DNA of 64,000 nt, from contig SVNK01000001.1 in NCBI GenBank assembly GCA_015066935.1, forward strand, positions 196,400-260,399. Reading direction: 5' to 3'. Position 1 is the first letter of the stretch. Each line of letters begins with the position of its first letter. This DNA comes from Ruminococcus sp. Its GTDB lineage: Bacteria > Bacillota > Clostridia > Oscillospirales > Ruminococcaceae. Positions 48,317 to 59,591 of the stretch are shown one piece after another. The notes below the pieces were generated by a model, which was given only the letters and a program-made list of their open reading frames with translations, did no database searches and had not been told where the DNA came from. A program made the position numbers and the translations under genes.

Positions 48317-50950
48317 TTGCTTTATAACGATAATTCCAAGGTTATAAATTCCGAAATCGTTGACGAGATGCAGAACTCTATGCTGAGTTACGCCATGTCG
48401 GTAATTGTATCACGTGCGCTTCCCGATGTAAGGGACGGTATGAAGCCTGTTCACCGCCGTATCCTCTACACTATGCACGAAGCAGGACTCACCCCCGATA
48501 AAAAATACCTGAAATGTGCCGCTACAGTCGGCGACGTTCTCGGTAAATACCACCCCCACGGCGACGCATCTGTTTACGACGCCCTTGTTCGTCTTGCACA
48601 GGATTTCTCACTCCGCTATCCTCTTGTGGACGGTCACGGAAACTTCGGTAACATCGACGGCGATAAGGCTGCCGCTTACCGTTATACCGAGGCTAAAATG
48701 GCTAAAATCGCCACAGAAATGCTCACCGATATAAACAAGGAAACGGTGGACTTTATCCCTAACTACGACGACCGTCTCAAAGAACCTGTGGTTCTCCCCT
48801 CACGCTTCCCGAACCTTCTTGTAAACGGTTCTACGGGTATTGCCGTGGGTATGGCAACAAATATCCCTCCGCATAACCTCGGAGAGGTAATCGACGCTCT
48901 TCAGGTTCTTATCGACGACCCCGACTGCAGTATGGAACAGCTCATGGAGCATATCAAGGGTCCCGATTTCCCCACAGGCGGAATTATCATGGGTAAGGCG
49001 GGAATACGTGCCGCTTACGGTACCGGCAGAGGTAAGATTATCCTCAGAAGCCGCACCCATTTCGAGGAAATCAAGGGAAGAAACTGCATTATAGTTGACG
49101 AAATTCCCTACATGGTGAATAAGGTTCTTATACTTAAAAATATTGCACAGCTCTGTAAGGATAAGCGTATCGAAGGCATCTACGACCTCCGTGACGAGTC
49201 CGATAAGGACGGTATCAGAATCGTAATTGAGCTTAAAAAGGACGCTATCCCGAATATTGTCCTCAACAAGCTTTTCGCAATGACAAAGCTTCAGGATACG
49301 GTAGGAATCATCATGCTCGCACTTGTGAACGGTGAGCCGAAGATTATCACCCTCAAGCAGATGCTCAGCCATTACCTCGACTTCCAGGTTGAGGTAATCC
49401 AGCGCAGAACACGCTATGAACGCCGCAAGGCTCTTGAAAGAGCACATATTCTTCAGGGCTTCATCCTCGCTGCAGACTACATCGACGAGGTTATCGAAAT
49501 CATCAGAGGAAGCAAGAATATCCCCGAAGCAAGAGAACGTATGATTGAACGCTTCAAGGACGTTGATATGTCGGCACTCCTCGACCGTGCACAGTATGAC
49601 TGCTCAAATATTCATATAGAGTCACAGACGGGACTCTCCATGGAACAGGCTGAGGCTATTGTCCAGATGCGTCTCGGACAGCTCACGGGTCTCGAAAGAC
49701 AGAAGATTTCAGACGAGCTTTACGGACTCCTTACAAAAATTTCAGATTACGACGATATTCTCGCCGATGTTAACCGTGTCTACGCAATCATCATGGAGGA
49801 CCTCAGCGTTATCCGCAAGAAGTACAGCGATGAACGCCGTACAGACATCGAATCCGTCAGCGGAGAGGTCGATATAGAGGACCTTATCCCCGAGGAGGAC
49901 TGCGTTGTTACCCTCACAAACAACGGCTACATCAAGCGTATGCCCGTTTCAGAGTACAAGACCCAGCGCAGAGGCGGCAGAGGTATCACGGGTATGAAGC
50001 AGCGTGACGAGGACTTCGTGCAGGAAATGTATATCTGCGGCTCTCACGACAATATCCTGTTTATCTCCGATAAGGGTATCATGTTCAAGCTCAAGTGCTA
50101 CGAGATTCCCGACGGTTCAAAGGCTTCAAGAGGCTTCAATCTCATAAATCTCCTTCCCCTTGCTCCGGGAGAGAAGGTTGCCGCCATGATAAGAACTACT
50201 GATTTCAGCGACGAAAAATACGTCATCATGGTCACAAAGAACGGCAAAATCAAGAGGTCTAACCTTTCACTCTATAAAAATGTCCGCAAGAACGGTCTTA
50301 TCGCAATCGGTCTTGACGAGGGCGACGAAATTGCAGGCGTCCGCATGACAGACGGCAATGAACAGCTGTTTGTCGCAACAAGAAACGGTATGGCTATCCG
50401 TCTTGAGGAGGACAAAATCCGTGCAATGTCACGTTCCGCACACGGCGTAAGAGCTATAAAGCTGCGTGAGGGAGACTACGTTGTGGGAATTGCAAGAATC
50501 CGTCAGGGTGCAACTCTCCTTACCGTCACCGAAAACGGCTACGGCAAGCGTACTGACCTTGAAAGCTACCGTATCCAGAACAGAGGCGGCTACGGTCTTA
50601 CAAACTACAAGGTTGACGATATAAGAGGTCACGTCTGCGGAATAAAGATTGTTGACGAGGAGGACGATATTATCCTCATTTCAAGCGAGGGTATCATCAT
50701 CAGAATCCTTGCAAGCGATATAAGAATTATGGGACGTATCGCAAAGGGAGTACGTGTGATGAGAGTCACCGGCGACGCAAAGGTTGTTGCGTTTACACGT
50801 GCCGAGCATGACGACTCCGCAGAAACCGAAAAGGTCGAGCAGCTTACCGACGAACAGGCAAGAATCGCCGAAGCCGAAGCTGCACTCGAAGAACAGAACG
50901 AGATTGTTATCGAAGCAGATTCCGATGACAGCGACGATTCCGACGAATGA
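48317..50950 (+). CDS. gyrA: DNA gyrase subunit A (TTG start)
   Basis: TTG at 48317 after [36 protein letters not shown]; GyrA-box QRRGGRG. Confidence 0.98.
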   Translation: MLYNDNSKVINSEIVDEMQNSMLSYAMSVIVSRALPDVRDGMKPVHRRILYTMHEAGLTPDKKYLKCAATVGDVLGKYHPHGDASVYDALVRLAQDFSLRYPLVDGHGNFGNIDGDKAAAYRYTEAKMAKIATEMLTDINKETVDFIPNYDDRLKEPVVLPSRFPNLLVNGSTGIAVGMATNIPPHNLGEVIDALQVLIDDPDCSMEQLMEHIKGPDFPTGGIIMGKAGIRAAYGTGRGKIILRSRTHFEEIKGRNCIIVDEIPYMVNKVLILKNIAQLCKDKRIEGIYDLRDESDKDGIRIVIELKKDAIPNIVLNKLFAMTKLQDTVGIIMLALVNGEPKIITLKQMLSHYLDFQVEVIQRRTRYERRKALERAHILQGFILAADYIDEVIEIIRGSKNIPEARERMIERFKDVDMSALLDRAQYDCSNIHIESQTGLSMEQAEAIVQMRLGQLTGLERQKISDELYGLLTKISDYDDILADVNRVYAIIMEDLSVIRKKYSDERRTDIESVSGEVDIEDLIPEEDCVVTLTNNGYIKRMPVSEYKTQRRGGRGITGMKQRDEDFVQEMYICGSHDNILFISDKGIMFKLKCYEIPDGSKASRGFNLINLLPLAPGEKVAAMIRTTDFSDEKYVIMVTKNGKIKRSNLSLYKNVRKNGLIAIGLDEGDEIAGVRMTDGNEQLFVATRNGMAIRLEEDKIRAMSRSAHGVRAIKLREGDYVVGIARIRQGATLLTVTENGYGKRTDLESYRIQNRGGYGLTNYKVDDIRGHVCGIKIVDEEDDIILISSEGIIIRILASDIRIMGRIAKGVRVMRVTGDAKVVAFTRAEHDDSAETEKVEQLTDEQARIAEAEAALEEQNEIVIEADSDDSDDSDE

Positions 50951-51750
50951 TAACGATTATATTTACAGTGATTGCCCTTATATGCTCCGCAGCCGTTTTT
51001 TTCAGCAACTATCCGCTGACGGTGAGACGTGAAAATCTCGGTGGAACTGTAAGGGCAGTTCACGTTTCAGACCTCCATAAAAGACGCTTCGGCAGGGATA
51101 ACAGTCGTCTTATAGCGTCAATAAAAGCCGAAAAGCCCGACTTTATCGTCATCAGCGGCGACGCCGTTACAAGAGACGAAACCGATTTTTCGTGCATAAA
51201 ATCAACTCTTGACGCCCTCTGCAGGATTGCTCCCGTTTTCATGTGCTCAGGAAATCACGAGCAGAGTCTGCCGCAGGAGTACCGTGGGAAGTTCTATGAA
51301 ACCGTTGCGGAAACGCAGGTGAAAATGCTCAGGAACACTTCTGCGGAGATTGTCCTGAACGGCAGAAAACTGCGGATTTTCGGTCTTGAGGAGGATTACG
51401 GAGTGTACAAGAAGGGCGAAAGTTACCGCAATCTCGATGTGCTGACGGCTGACGTAATAACGGAGCTTCTCGGAGAAAGTCCCGATGACGGCGAGGTTCT
51501 TCTCATGGCACACAATCCCTTCTTCGGGGAAGCGTATTCGCAGTGGGGAGCTTCTTACACATTCAGCGGTCACGTCCACGGAGGTGCGGTGAGACTCTTC
51601 GGAATCGGCATATTGTCTCCCGAAAGAAAATTCTTCCCGAAATGCTCAAAGGGAGTATACGTTTACGGCGGAATGAAGCTTCTTGTTTCGGCAGGACTGG
51701 GTAAAATCAGACTCTTTAACCCTCCCGAAATCGTTGTGTATGAAATTTAA
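50947..51750 (+). CDS. Metallophosphoesterase
   Basis: [40 protein letters not shown] motifs; ATGA overlap with gyrA. Confidence 0.94.
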   Translation: MITIIFTVIALICSAAVFFSNYPLTVRRENLGGTVRAVHVSDLHKRRFGRDNSRLIASIKAEKPDFIVISGDAVTRDETDFSCIKSTLDALCRIAPVFMCSGNHEQSLPQEYRGKFYETVAETQVKMLRNTSAEIVLNGRKLRIFGLEEDYGVYKKGESYRNLDVLTADVITELLGESPDDGEVLLMAHNPFFGEAYSQWGASYTFSGHVHGGAVRLFGIGILSPERKFFPKCSKGVYVYGGMKLLVSAGLGKIRLFNPPEIVVYEI

Positions 51751-51764
51751 GCACCCGAAATGTA

Positions 51765-51875
51765 CCATAATAACGGGACGTCGGGACGCCGTCCCCTACA
51801 AGGTGTATATGTCCGTAAAATTATATGGACGGATAATTATAATTCTTAATTCATAATTCTTAATTCTTAATTGGA
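51765..51875. repeat. GGGACGTCGGGACGCCGTCCCCTAC hairpin plus AATTCTTAATTCATAATTC run
   Basis: Sequence reverse complement of hairpins in the arrays; precedes SEL1 gene. Confidence 0.7.
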
Positions 51876-51883
51876 CTTGGTGT

Positions 51884-53461
51884 ATGATGCAGACCGAAAA
51901 TACAAAACAAAATGAAATTAATATTGCCGTAAAGCAGGTCACCGACCGCTTCGGAATTGATATAATCGCCGACCATAAACGATTCTGCTCGGCTATGAAG
52001 GACCTTGCTCCGAAGCTTTCAAAGGAGAGTAAGGCGTTTTTCGTTGCACTCAGCGAAAACGTCGGAACAATCTATCTCCGTGATAACGACGCTGTTGCGT
52101 CGGGAGAGAAGTCGGCATCTGAGGTAATGGTCCGTGCAAAGTCGGTGATTTCAGAGTACCTCAACGACAGCAAGGCTGATATGATTACGGAGAGCCTTGC
52201 GTTTGCACTCGGCTGGGAGATTGCAGAGGTCGTCACGTCACAAACCGATGACGACTATGACGGCGGCTCGTCAACAGTCATCGAGGACCTCATGCGTAAG
52301 GCTGAAAACGGCAGCGATGACGCCTGCTTCAATATCGGTGAAAGTTTCTTCTACGGCAGAGGCGGCGTCAAACAGGACTACGTGAAGGCTGTTGAATGGT
52401 ATACAAAATCCGCTGAAAGAGGCGATTGCAGTTCTCAGAAAAAGCTCGCCGACTGCTTCCGCTCGGGACAGGGTACGAAAAGAAGCTTTGCAAAGGCTGT
52501 TTTCTGGTACGAAAAAGCTGCTCAGCAGGGAGACTATGAGTCCGCAAAGGCTGCCGTGTACTGCTACAGAATCGGCGGAAACGACCTTTCGCAGGATGTG
52601 AAGAAAGCCGAGGAAATCGCACAGAAATACGGCGTTGACATCGACGTCGAAGACGGTATCGACGATATTATGAGAGGTGCCGAATCGGGAAATCCCGCAA
52701 TGCAGTTCGCTCTGGCAAACGCCTATTACAACGGCACGGGAATCTCCGCAAGCACTCAGATGGCTGTATACTGGTACAAAAAGTCTGCCGCACAGGGCTA
52801 TGCTCCGGCACAGTACAACCTCGCCTGCTGTCTGAGTTCGGGAACGGGTACCAATAAGGATACAAATGCCGCAGCACAGCTCTATTCACAAGCCGCCAAG
52901 CAGGGTGACCTCGACGCTATGAATAACCTCGCTTCATTCTACATGAAGGGAGAAGGCGTTGTGAAGTCCGAGAAAAAGGCTGCGGAACTGTGGCGTGAAG
53001 CGGCATTGGGCGGTCATGTGAAGGCTCAGTACAATTACGGGGAGTGCTGCTTCAACGGCAAAGGCACCAGCAGAGATTACGCCGAGGCTGTAAGATGGTA
53101 CAAAAAGGCTGCCGAATTCTTCGACCCCGACGCTGCTTATTCGCTCAGCTGGTGCTATCTCAACGGAACCGGTGTCTCTACAAATATTTATCAGGCGAAA
53201 AAATATGCCAAATTCTCGGCACAGAAAATGAATCTCAACGCAATGAAGCTTCTGGCATATCTCTATCTGGCAGGTCTCGGCTGTGAAATGAACCATGCAA
53301 GAGCTGTCGATTGGCTCGGAAAAGCTGCCGTGAGAGGCGATAAGGAGTCTGCTGATATGCTCGTATATTGTCTGAAGTACGGCGGACCCTTCCTTATGAA
53401 AAACGAGTCCAAAGCCCGTGCTGCTGCCGATAAATACAGCATCGACTACGAACTCATATAA
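51884..53461 (+). CDS. SEL1-like tetratricopeptide repeat protein
   Basis: Multiple A..WY.KAA..G...A...L..C...G.G...D repeats (e.g. AVEWYTKSAERGDCSSQKKLADCFRSGQGT). Confidence 0.92.
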   Translation: MMQTENTKQNEINIAVKQVTDRFGIDIIADHKRFCSAMKDLAPKLSKESKAFFVALSENVGTIYLRDNDAVASGEKSASEVMVRAKSVISEYLNDSKADMITESLAFALGWEIAEVVTSQTDDDYDGGSSTVIEDLMRKAENGSDDACFNIGESFFYGRGGVKQDYVKAVEWYTKSAERGDCSSQKKLADCFRSGQGTKRSFAKAVFWYEKAAQQGDYESAKAAVYCYRIGGNDLSQDVKKAEEIAQKYGVDIDVEDGIDDIMRGAESGNPAMQFALANAYYNGTGISASTQMAVYWYKKSAAQGYAPAQYNLACCLSSGTGTNKDTNAAAQLYSQAAKQGDLDAMNNLASFYMKGEGVVKSEKKAAELWREAALGGHVKAQYNYGECCFNGKGTSRDYAEAVRWYKKAAEFFDPDAAYSLSWCYLNGTGVSTNIYQAKKYAKFSAQKMNLNAMKLLAYLYLAGLGCEMNHARAVDWLGKAAVRGDKESADMLVYCLKYGGPFLMKNESKARAAADKYSIDYELI

Positions 53462-54120
53462 TGCGTAATGCGTAATGCGGAATTGTATAATCGTGATACG
53501 GACATATTGTAGGGGACGGCGTCCCCGACGTCCCGTAAAATTCATGTATTGTGCAATATATATGCGGACGCCCCTACAATTTCACGACGTATTCACCGTG
53601 TAGGGACGACCATTGGTCGTCCGCAATCTGAAAATCTTCCGCAAAAATTTGAAATTCATATAATGTGGAATTAATTATCGGGACGTTTCGGATTATTCAC
53701 GGGCGAACACAGTTCGCCCCTACAATTTCACGACGTATTCACCGTGTAGGGACGACCATTGGTCGTCCGCAATCTGAAAACCTTCCGCAAAAATTGGAAA
53801 TCCATATAATGCGTATTAATTATCGGGACGTTTCGGATTATTCACGGGCGAACACAGTTCGCCCCTACAATTTCACGATGTATTCACCGTGTAGGGACGA
53901 CCAATGGTCGTCCGCAATCTGGAAACCTACCGCAAAAATTGGAAATCCATATAATGCGTATTAATTATCGGGACGTTTCGGATTATTCACGGGCGAACAC
54001 AGTTCGCCCCTACAACTTCACGACGTATTCACCGTGTAGGGACGACCATTGGTCGTCCGCAATCTGGAAATCTTCCGCAATAATTGGAAATCCATATAAT
54101 GCGGAATTGTATAATCGTGA
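53462..54120. repeat. Tandem array B of ~146-bp hairpin units (4 units)
   Basis: GTAGGGACGACCATTGGTCGTCC at 53600, 53746, 53891, 54036; interleaved GGGCGAACACAGTTCGCCCC. Confidence 0.93.
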
Positions 54121-54188
54121 CACCAAGCACAACGTTTACTGTTAGTATAAAACAATCCGATTATACCGTAAAATAAGGAAAAATCCTA

Positions 54189-54217
54189 TTGACAAATCCT
54201 ACGAAACTGAGTATAAT
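54189..54217 (+). promoter_or_regulatory. Consensus SigA promoter
   Basis: TTGACA-17-TATAAT, exact consensus. Confidence 0.85.
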
Positions 54218-54250
54218 ATTCTATGTAAATTGCTGTAAGGAGGGGTAGAT

Positions 54251-55036
54251 GTGATAGCCGGAGTTTCAACAGCCTGTCTTTATCCGAAGCCCCTTGAGGA
54301 AAGTCTCTACGACCTCGCCGTGAATGGCGTATCAAACGTGGAAATCTTCGTAAATACGCACTCTGAGCTGAAAAAAAACTTTGCGTACAGCGTTGCGAAT
54401 CTACTGAAGCGTTTTGATGTGAAATGTGCGTCTGTTCACCCTTTTACATGCGAAAATGAGCAGATTATGTTCTTTTCCGACTACGAAAGACGCCTTGACG
54501 ACATCCTCGAATACTACAGGTATTTTTTTCGGTTCATGAATATAGTCGGTGCTGAATACTTCGTTTTTCACGGAGCAAAATCAGTTCGCTCGACTGAGTT
54601 CTTCTGTGAGCGCTACAGCAGGCTCTACAGGCTCGGTAAGGAGTTCGGAGTGACAACTGCCCTTGAGAACGTCGCACGCTGTACAAGCGCATCCTCAGCG
54701 TTTGTGAGGGACGTCGCAAAAATGCTCGGAAACGAGTTTGCTTTCGTCCTCGACACAAAACAGGCTGTACGTGCAGGTGAAAATCCTTTTTCATTCCTCG
54801 ACGCAGCAGGTGACAGAACCGTTCACGTACATATAAGCGATTCGGGAGAACTCGGTGACTGTCTGCTTATCGGCAGAGGAAGATTCGATTTCAAGCGTTT
54901 TTTTGCGAAGCTCGCAGCTCTGAATCCCGATTGCAGCGTTATCCTTGAACTCTACAGAAGCGGATTCGGCGGTATAAGCGACCTGCTTTCGTCCTATAAC
55001 AAACTTACAAATATGATTAAGGAGCAGAATTTATGA
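54251..55036 (+). CDS. Sugar phosphate isomerase/epimerase (AP endonuclease family 2 TIM barrel); GTG start
   Basis: IAGVSTACLYPKPLEESLYDLAVNGVSNVEIFVNTHSEL; EYFVFHGA, ALENVARCTSA, VHVHISDSG. Confidence 0.87.
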   Translation: MIAGVSTACLYPKPLEESLYDLAVNGVSNVEIFVNTHSELKKNFAYSVANLLKRFDVKCASVHPFTCENEQIMFFSDYERRLDDILEYYRYFFRFMNIVGAEYFVFHGAKSVRSTEFFCERYSRLYRLGKEFGVTTALENVARCTSASSAFVRDVAKMLGNEFAFVLDTKQAVRAGENPFSFLDAAGDRTVHVHISDSGELGDCLLIGRGRFDFKRFFAKLAALNPDCSVILELYRSGFGGISDLLSSYNKLTNMIKEQNL

Positions 55037-55494
55037 AGTGTCCCTTCTGCGGATTTCTTGATTCAAAGGTAACGGATTCACGTCCTACCGATGAGAAAAT
55101 CCGCCGCCGCAGGGAATGTCTTAAATGCATGGGAAGATTCACAACATACGAGGTTGTCGAACAACCCCTGCTGATGGTGGAAAAACGTGACGGAAGCTAT
55201 GAAACTTTCAAGCGTGATAAGCTCATCAAGGGCATTTTCAGTGCAATAAAAAAGCGTCCCGTTACAATAGACCAGGTTACCGAAATTGTTAATTATGTGG
55301 AAAATTACTACGCCAATGACCTCAGAACAGTGGCGAAATCAAAGGAGATAGGAGAGCTTGTCCTTAATAAGCTCAGAGCTATCGACCCAATATCATACAT
55401 CCGTTTTGCCTCTGTTTATGAGGACTTTACGGACGTTGCCAGCTTCGTTGCCACAATCAGCGAGCTTGAAGAATCGGCTGATCCGCAGGAATAA
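55033..55494 (+). CDS. nrdR: Transcriptional repressor NrdR
   Basis: MKCPFCGFLDSKVTDSRPTDEKIRRRRECLKCMGRFTTYE; ATP-cone. Confidence 0.98.
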   Translation: MKCPFCGFLDSKVTDSRPTDEKIRRRRECLKCMGRFTTYEVVEQPLLMVEKRDGSYETFKRDKLIKGIFSAIKKRPVTIDQVTEIVNYVENYYANDLRTVAKSKEIGELVLNKLRAIDPISYIRFASVYEDFTDVASFVATISELEESADPQE

Positions 55495-55580
55495 GCTGCG
55501 GTCAATAAAAAAATGCACCTTTATGCGTAAAGCGGAAAGGTGCGGAAAACAAAAAAATTATAAAGAAAGAGGTAAAAACC

Positions 55581-55952
55581 ATGGACGGTATTCTCGAAAA
55601 CTTCAACGACAAAAGCGTAGAAAGCACATTCACTTCATCTGATGTGGAGTCAAACAAGATTATCGTAGCAGTATGCTGCATCGTGTCAATCCTGTTCTTC
55701 CTTCCACTTCTCATGGACAAGAATTCTGCTTACTGCAAGTTCTACGCTAACCAGATTCTTACATTGTTTGTATGTCTGCTTGTTCTGGGAATCGTATGTG
55801 CAATTATCGGATTAATCCCTGTGATTGGTGCTATTATCGGTACTGTTGCAGGTATTGCCGCACTTGCTGTTGCAATTCTCATGGCAATCGGTGCATTCAA
55901 GGGCAAGGCAATCAGACTTCCCTTCGTAGGAAATCTTATCAGCATTTTCTGA
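55581..55952 (+). CDS. Small membrane protein (DUF4870-like)
   Basis: YCKFYANQILTLFVCLLVLGIVCAIIGLIPVIGAIIGTV. Confidence 0.75.
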   Translation: MDGILENFNDKSVESTFTSSDVESNKIIVAVCCIVSILFFLPLLMDKNSAYCKFYANQILTLFVCLLVLGIVCAIIGLIPVIGAIIGTVAGIAALAVAILMAIGAFKGKAIRLPFVGNLISIF

Positions 55953-55953
55953 T

Positions 55954-56388
55954 TCAGCTTACGGCGAGACGGAGACTTCCTCCGTCCTCGCTGTATACCA
56001 TTGATGCGACGGCAATGTCGTTACAGACAAGAAGCTCCGCAAGCATTTTTTTGCTTTCGGGGCTGTAATTTTTTACCTCGTAGACGTAGAGGGTAGCCTC
56101 TCTGCCTGCGTATTCCCTGAGAGGCATCCCCTGCTTATCCTGCATAACGGCGTATTCCTCGTAGGCGGAGGAGAAGTTTTCGGGAATTATGATGCTCTTT
56201 CCCGCAATTTCACCGACCTCCCAGCCGTGTGAAGCAAAATAATCAATTCTTTCTGCTGTTGTGGATGCGGCAACGTGTGCACTCTCAGGCAGCTTTTGGC
56301 TGTGTTTGTCGGGAATCAGCAGAGCTGCAAGAAGCGCTCCGAAAAATGCGGTAAATAAAAACAGTCTGAATTTTTTCATGTTGAACAC
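55954..56388 (-). CDS. DUF4830-like secreted/membrane protein
   Basis: AERIDYFASHGWEVGEIAGKSIIIPENFSSAYEEYAVMQDKQGMPLREYAGREATLYVYEVKNY. Confidence 0.75.
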   Translation of the reverse strand: MFNMKKFRLFLFTAFFGALLAALLIPDKHSQKLPESAHVAASTTAERIDYFASHGWEVGEIAGKSIIIPENFSSAYEEYAVMQDKQGMPLREYAGREATLYVYEVKNYSPESKKMLAELLVCNDIAVASMVYSEDGGSLRLAVS

Positions 56389-56454
56389 TCCATATCGTTG
56401 AACTGTTCAATAATATGCCGGACAAATCTGAATTATGAATCAAACAAAACAACC

Positions 56455-57030
56455 ATATAATGCGGAATTCGTAATTGATAATCGTGATACGGACATATTG
56501 TAGGGGACGGCGTCCCCGACGTCCCGTAAAATTCATGTATTGTGCGATATATATGCGGACGCTCCTACAATTTCACGACGTATTCACCATGTAGGGACGA
56601 CCAATGGTCGTCCGCAATCTGAAAATCTTCCGCAAAAATTGGAAATCCATATAATGCGAAATTAATTATCGGGACGTTTCGGATTATTCACGGGCGAACA
56701 CAGTTCGCCCCTACAACTTCACGACGTATTCACCGTGTAGGGACGACCATTGGTCGTCCGCAATCTGGAAATCTTCCGCAATAATTGGAAATCCATATAA
56801 TGCGAAATTAATTATCGGGACGTTTCGGATTATTCACGGGCGAACACAGTTCGCCCCTACAAATTCACGATATATTCACCGTGTAGGGACGACCATTGGT
56901 CGTCCGCAATCTGGAAATCTTCCGCAAAAATTGGAAATCCATATAATGCGGAATTAATTATCGGGACGTCCCGTAAAATTCATGTATTGTGCAATATATA
57001 TGCGGACGCCCACTGGGCGTCCCTACATGG
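56455..57030. repeat. Tandem array C of ~146-bp hairpin units (3 units)
   Basis: GTAGGGACGACC..GGTCGTCC at 56591, 56737, 56883; final GGACGCCCACTGGGCGTCC variant hairpin. Confidence 0.93.
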
Positions 57031-57072
57031 TGTAACGAATATCGTAATAAATTGATAAAGAGGGTGGTTAAA

Positions 57073-57858
57073 ATGTCACAGATACGACTCGATAAATTCA
57101 TATCTGAACGCACGGAGTATTCCCGTCGTGAAATAAAGGAGCTTGCCCGAAAAGGCGGAATCAAGCTCAACGGAGCTGCCGTAAAGGCTCCCGACGTGAA
57201 AATCGACCCCGAAAATGATACGGTAGAGGTCTGCGGAAAGACTGTTCAGGCAGAGCGTTTCAGGTATCTTCTGCTGAACAAGCCGCAGGGGTACGTATGC
57301 TCAACCGACGAAAAGGACGGGAAAACCGTTATGGAGCTTGTACCTGCTGAGCTGAGGACCAAAGGCATGTTTCCTGCCGGAAGACTCGACAAGGATTCGC
57401 TCGGAGCACTCCTGATTACCGACGACGGCGAGCTTGCCCACAGGATACTTGCTCCGGGACGTCATGTGTCCAAAATTTATATTGTGAAACTTGACAGACC
57501 GTTTCAAAGTAATTATATTGACTTATTCAGTAAAGGTATTGATTTAAAGACGGGCGAAAGATGTCTTCCCGCAAAGGTAAAACCGCTTGAAAACAGCGAA
57601 AAACACGTGTTTGTGGAGCTTTGTGAGGGGAAATATCATCAGATTAAAAGAATGTTTGCCGCAGTTGGGAATCATGTGGAGGTTCTGATGAGAATTTCGG
57701 TCGGAGGACTGATTCTGCCCGAAAAACTGGCAATCGGAGAATGTATGGAATTATTGCACAAAGATGTTGAAAACTTGTTTTTGCCACTCGATTTTGATGC
57801 TTTTTGTACCGAATTTTCTGCGAATTTTTCGGCAAAACTGATAAACAAAGTATTGTAA
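57073..57858 (+). CDS. RsuA-family 16S/23S rRNA pseudouridine synthase
   Basis: S4 domain RLDKFISERTEYSRREIKELARKGGIKLNG; AGRLDKDSLGALLITDDGELAHRILAP. Confidence 0.94.
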   Translation: MSQIRLDKFISERTEYSRREIKELARKGGIKLNGAAVKAPDVKIDPENDTVEVCGKTVQAERFRYLLLNKPQGYVCSTDEKDGKTVMELVPAELRTKGMFPAGRLDKDSLGALLITDDGELAHRILAPGRHVSKIYIVKLDRPFQSNYIDLFSKGIDLKTGERCLPAKVKPLENSEKHVFVELCEGKYHQIKRMFAAVGNHVEVLMRISVGGLILPEKLAIGECMELLHKDVENLFLPLDFDAFCTEFSANFSAKLINKVL

Positions 57859-57978
57859 GTTTGGCAATTTAGCATCTTGAAATTTTTTGCGGAATTTGGT
57901 ATTATATTAATGTAGCTGATACTAAAAATTTATAAGACGATATCGGCAAGAAATATTTGAACTGGAGGACTGGAATAA

Positions 57979-59118
57979 ATGGCAGGTTTAACACTCAAAG
58001 GCATTTATAAAAAATATCCCGGCGGCGTTGTTGCTGTTTCGGATGTTAATTTAGAAATAAGAGATAAGGAATTTATCGTTCTTGTAGGACCTTCCGGCTG
58101 CGGTAAGTCAACAACTCTCCGTATGATCGCCGGACTTGAGGAAATCTCTGAGGGTGAGCTTTACATCGGCGACCGCCTTGTAAATGACATCGCTCCCAAG
58201 GACAGAGATATCGCAATGGTTTTCCAGAACTATGCTCTTTATCCTCATATGACTGTTTTCGATAACATGGCTTTCGGACTTAAACTCAGAAAAGTTCCCA
58301 AGGATGAAATCGAAAGAAAGGTTAACGAGGCTGCTAAGATCCTCGACCTTACTCACCTTCTCGACAGAAAGCCTAAGGCAATGTCCGGTGGTCAGAGACA
58401 GAGAGTTGCTCTCGGTCGTGCTATCGTTCGTTCACCTAAGGTATTCCTCCTTGACGAGCCTCTTTCAAACCTCGACGCTAAGCTCCGTGCTCAGATGAGA
58501 ACCGAGATCTCCAAGATCCACAAGAAGCTCGGTACAACATTTATCTACGTAACTCATGACCAGACTGAGGCTATGACAATGGGTGACAGAATCGTTTGTA
58601 TGAAGGACGGTTTCGTTCAGCAGATCGATACTCCCCAGAACCTCTATGAGAATCCTACAAACAAGTTCGTTGCAGGCTTCTTAGGTTCACCTCAGATGAA
58701 CTTCATCGACGCTGTTCTCAAGGAAGAGTACGGTCAGTATATCGTTGAGTTCGGTTCTGAAGATACTCCCAGATCCAACGGCGTTAAGTATCAGATTATC
58801 GTTCCTGAGTCAAAGGCTAACGACGATCTCGCTCACTATGTAGGCAAGGAAATCATCCTCGGAATCCGTCCTGAGAGCATCCACGATGAGGAAATGTACC
58901 TCTCAAATGCTACAACAGGTGTCATCGAGGCTAACGTTGAAATCACAGAAATGATGGGTGCTGAGACATATCTCTACCTTGAGTGTGAGGGTATTCCGCT
59001 TACAGCAAGAGTTAGCCCCAGATCTACTGCAAGATCAGGCGACAGAATTAAAGTTGCTCTCGATCCCAACAGAATCCACCTCTTTGATAAGGAAACAGAA
59101 AAGACTATCGTTAACTGA
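57979..59118 (+). CDS. Carbohydrate ABC transporter ATP-binding protein (MsmX/UgpC type)
   Basis: [59 protein letters not shown]-terminal TOBE. Confidence 0.95.
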   Translation: MAGLTLKGIYKKYPGGVVAVSDVNLEIRDKEFIVLVGPSGCGKSTTLRMIAGLEEISEGELYIGDRLVNDIAPKDRDIAMVFQNYALYPHMTVFDNMAFGLKLRKVPKDEIERKVNEAAKILDLTHLLDRKPKAMSGGQRQRVALGRAIVRSPKVFLLDEPLSNLDAKLRAQMRTEISKIHKKLGTTFIYVTHDQTEAMTMGDRIVCMKDGFVQQIDTPQNLYENPTNKFVAGFLGSPQMNFIDAVLKEEYGQYIVEFGSEDTPRSNGVKYQIIVPESKANDDLAHYVGKEIILGIRPESIHDEEMYLSNATTGVIEANVEITEMMGAETYLYLECEGIPLTARVSPRSTARSGDRIKVALDPNRIHLFDKETEKTIVN

Positions 59119-59154
59119 TTTCAGTTATTTTAGCAGTTCTTTATTAATAAGCAG

Positions 59155-59182
59155 AAAACCGCAGTGTAAAGCTGCGGTTTTT
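59155..59182 (+). terminator. Terminator of ABC ATPase gene
   Basis: AAAACCGCAGTGTAAAGCTGCGGTTTTTTT. Confidence 0.9.
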
Positions 59183-59360
59183 TTATTGTCTGCAAAATCG
59201 TAGGGGCGAACTGCAGACGACCAATGGTCGTCCCTACATGGGGGTGTGTCCGCAAATCCGCAAGACTTTCAGACCGTCCCCTCAATATTATACAATATGT
59301 TTTCATATATTTCATGAAAAAATGCAGAAATCCGATTTTTTCCGAGCAATATAGTGCTAA

Positions 59361-59575
59361 ATCTTTCCACAGACTTTTTGAGAAGTTTTCAACATGATGT
59401 TAAAAGTGGTGTGGAATTGAATTCAACTATGTTGAAAACTCTGTGGAAACGGTGGAAAACAACGTATAATGCACGTTTTTCCAGTGCTAAAAAGTTGAAA
59501 ACATTGTGGATAAACGGGGAAAAAGTGTAAACAATAAAATTACGTTGTGGAAAACCTGTCCACAATCAAATTATG
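59361..59575. other. DnaA-box-like cluster (second cluster)
   Basis: TTTTCAACA 59386; TGTTGAAAA 59430; TGTGGAAAC 59442; exact TGTGGATAA 59505; TGTGGAAAA 59546; CTGTCCACA 59557. Confidence 0.7.
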
Positions 59576-59591
59576 CAAAGGATATGATTGT

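Noticed and set aside
53462-54145. Regular repeats at 53.5-54.1 kb and 56.5-57.0 kb as a CRISPR array
   Set aside because: Unit is ~146 bp, contains palindromes, intervening sequence is itself repeated rather than unique, and no cas genes are present.
53665-54145. ORFs 'MRINYRDVSDYSRANTVRPYNFT...' in array B
   Set aside because: Translation of the 146-bp repeat; repeated peptide follows DNA period, no RBS or coding signature.
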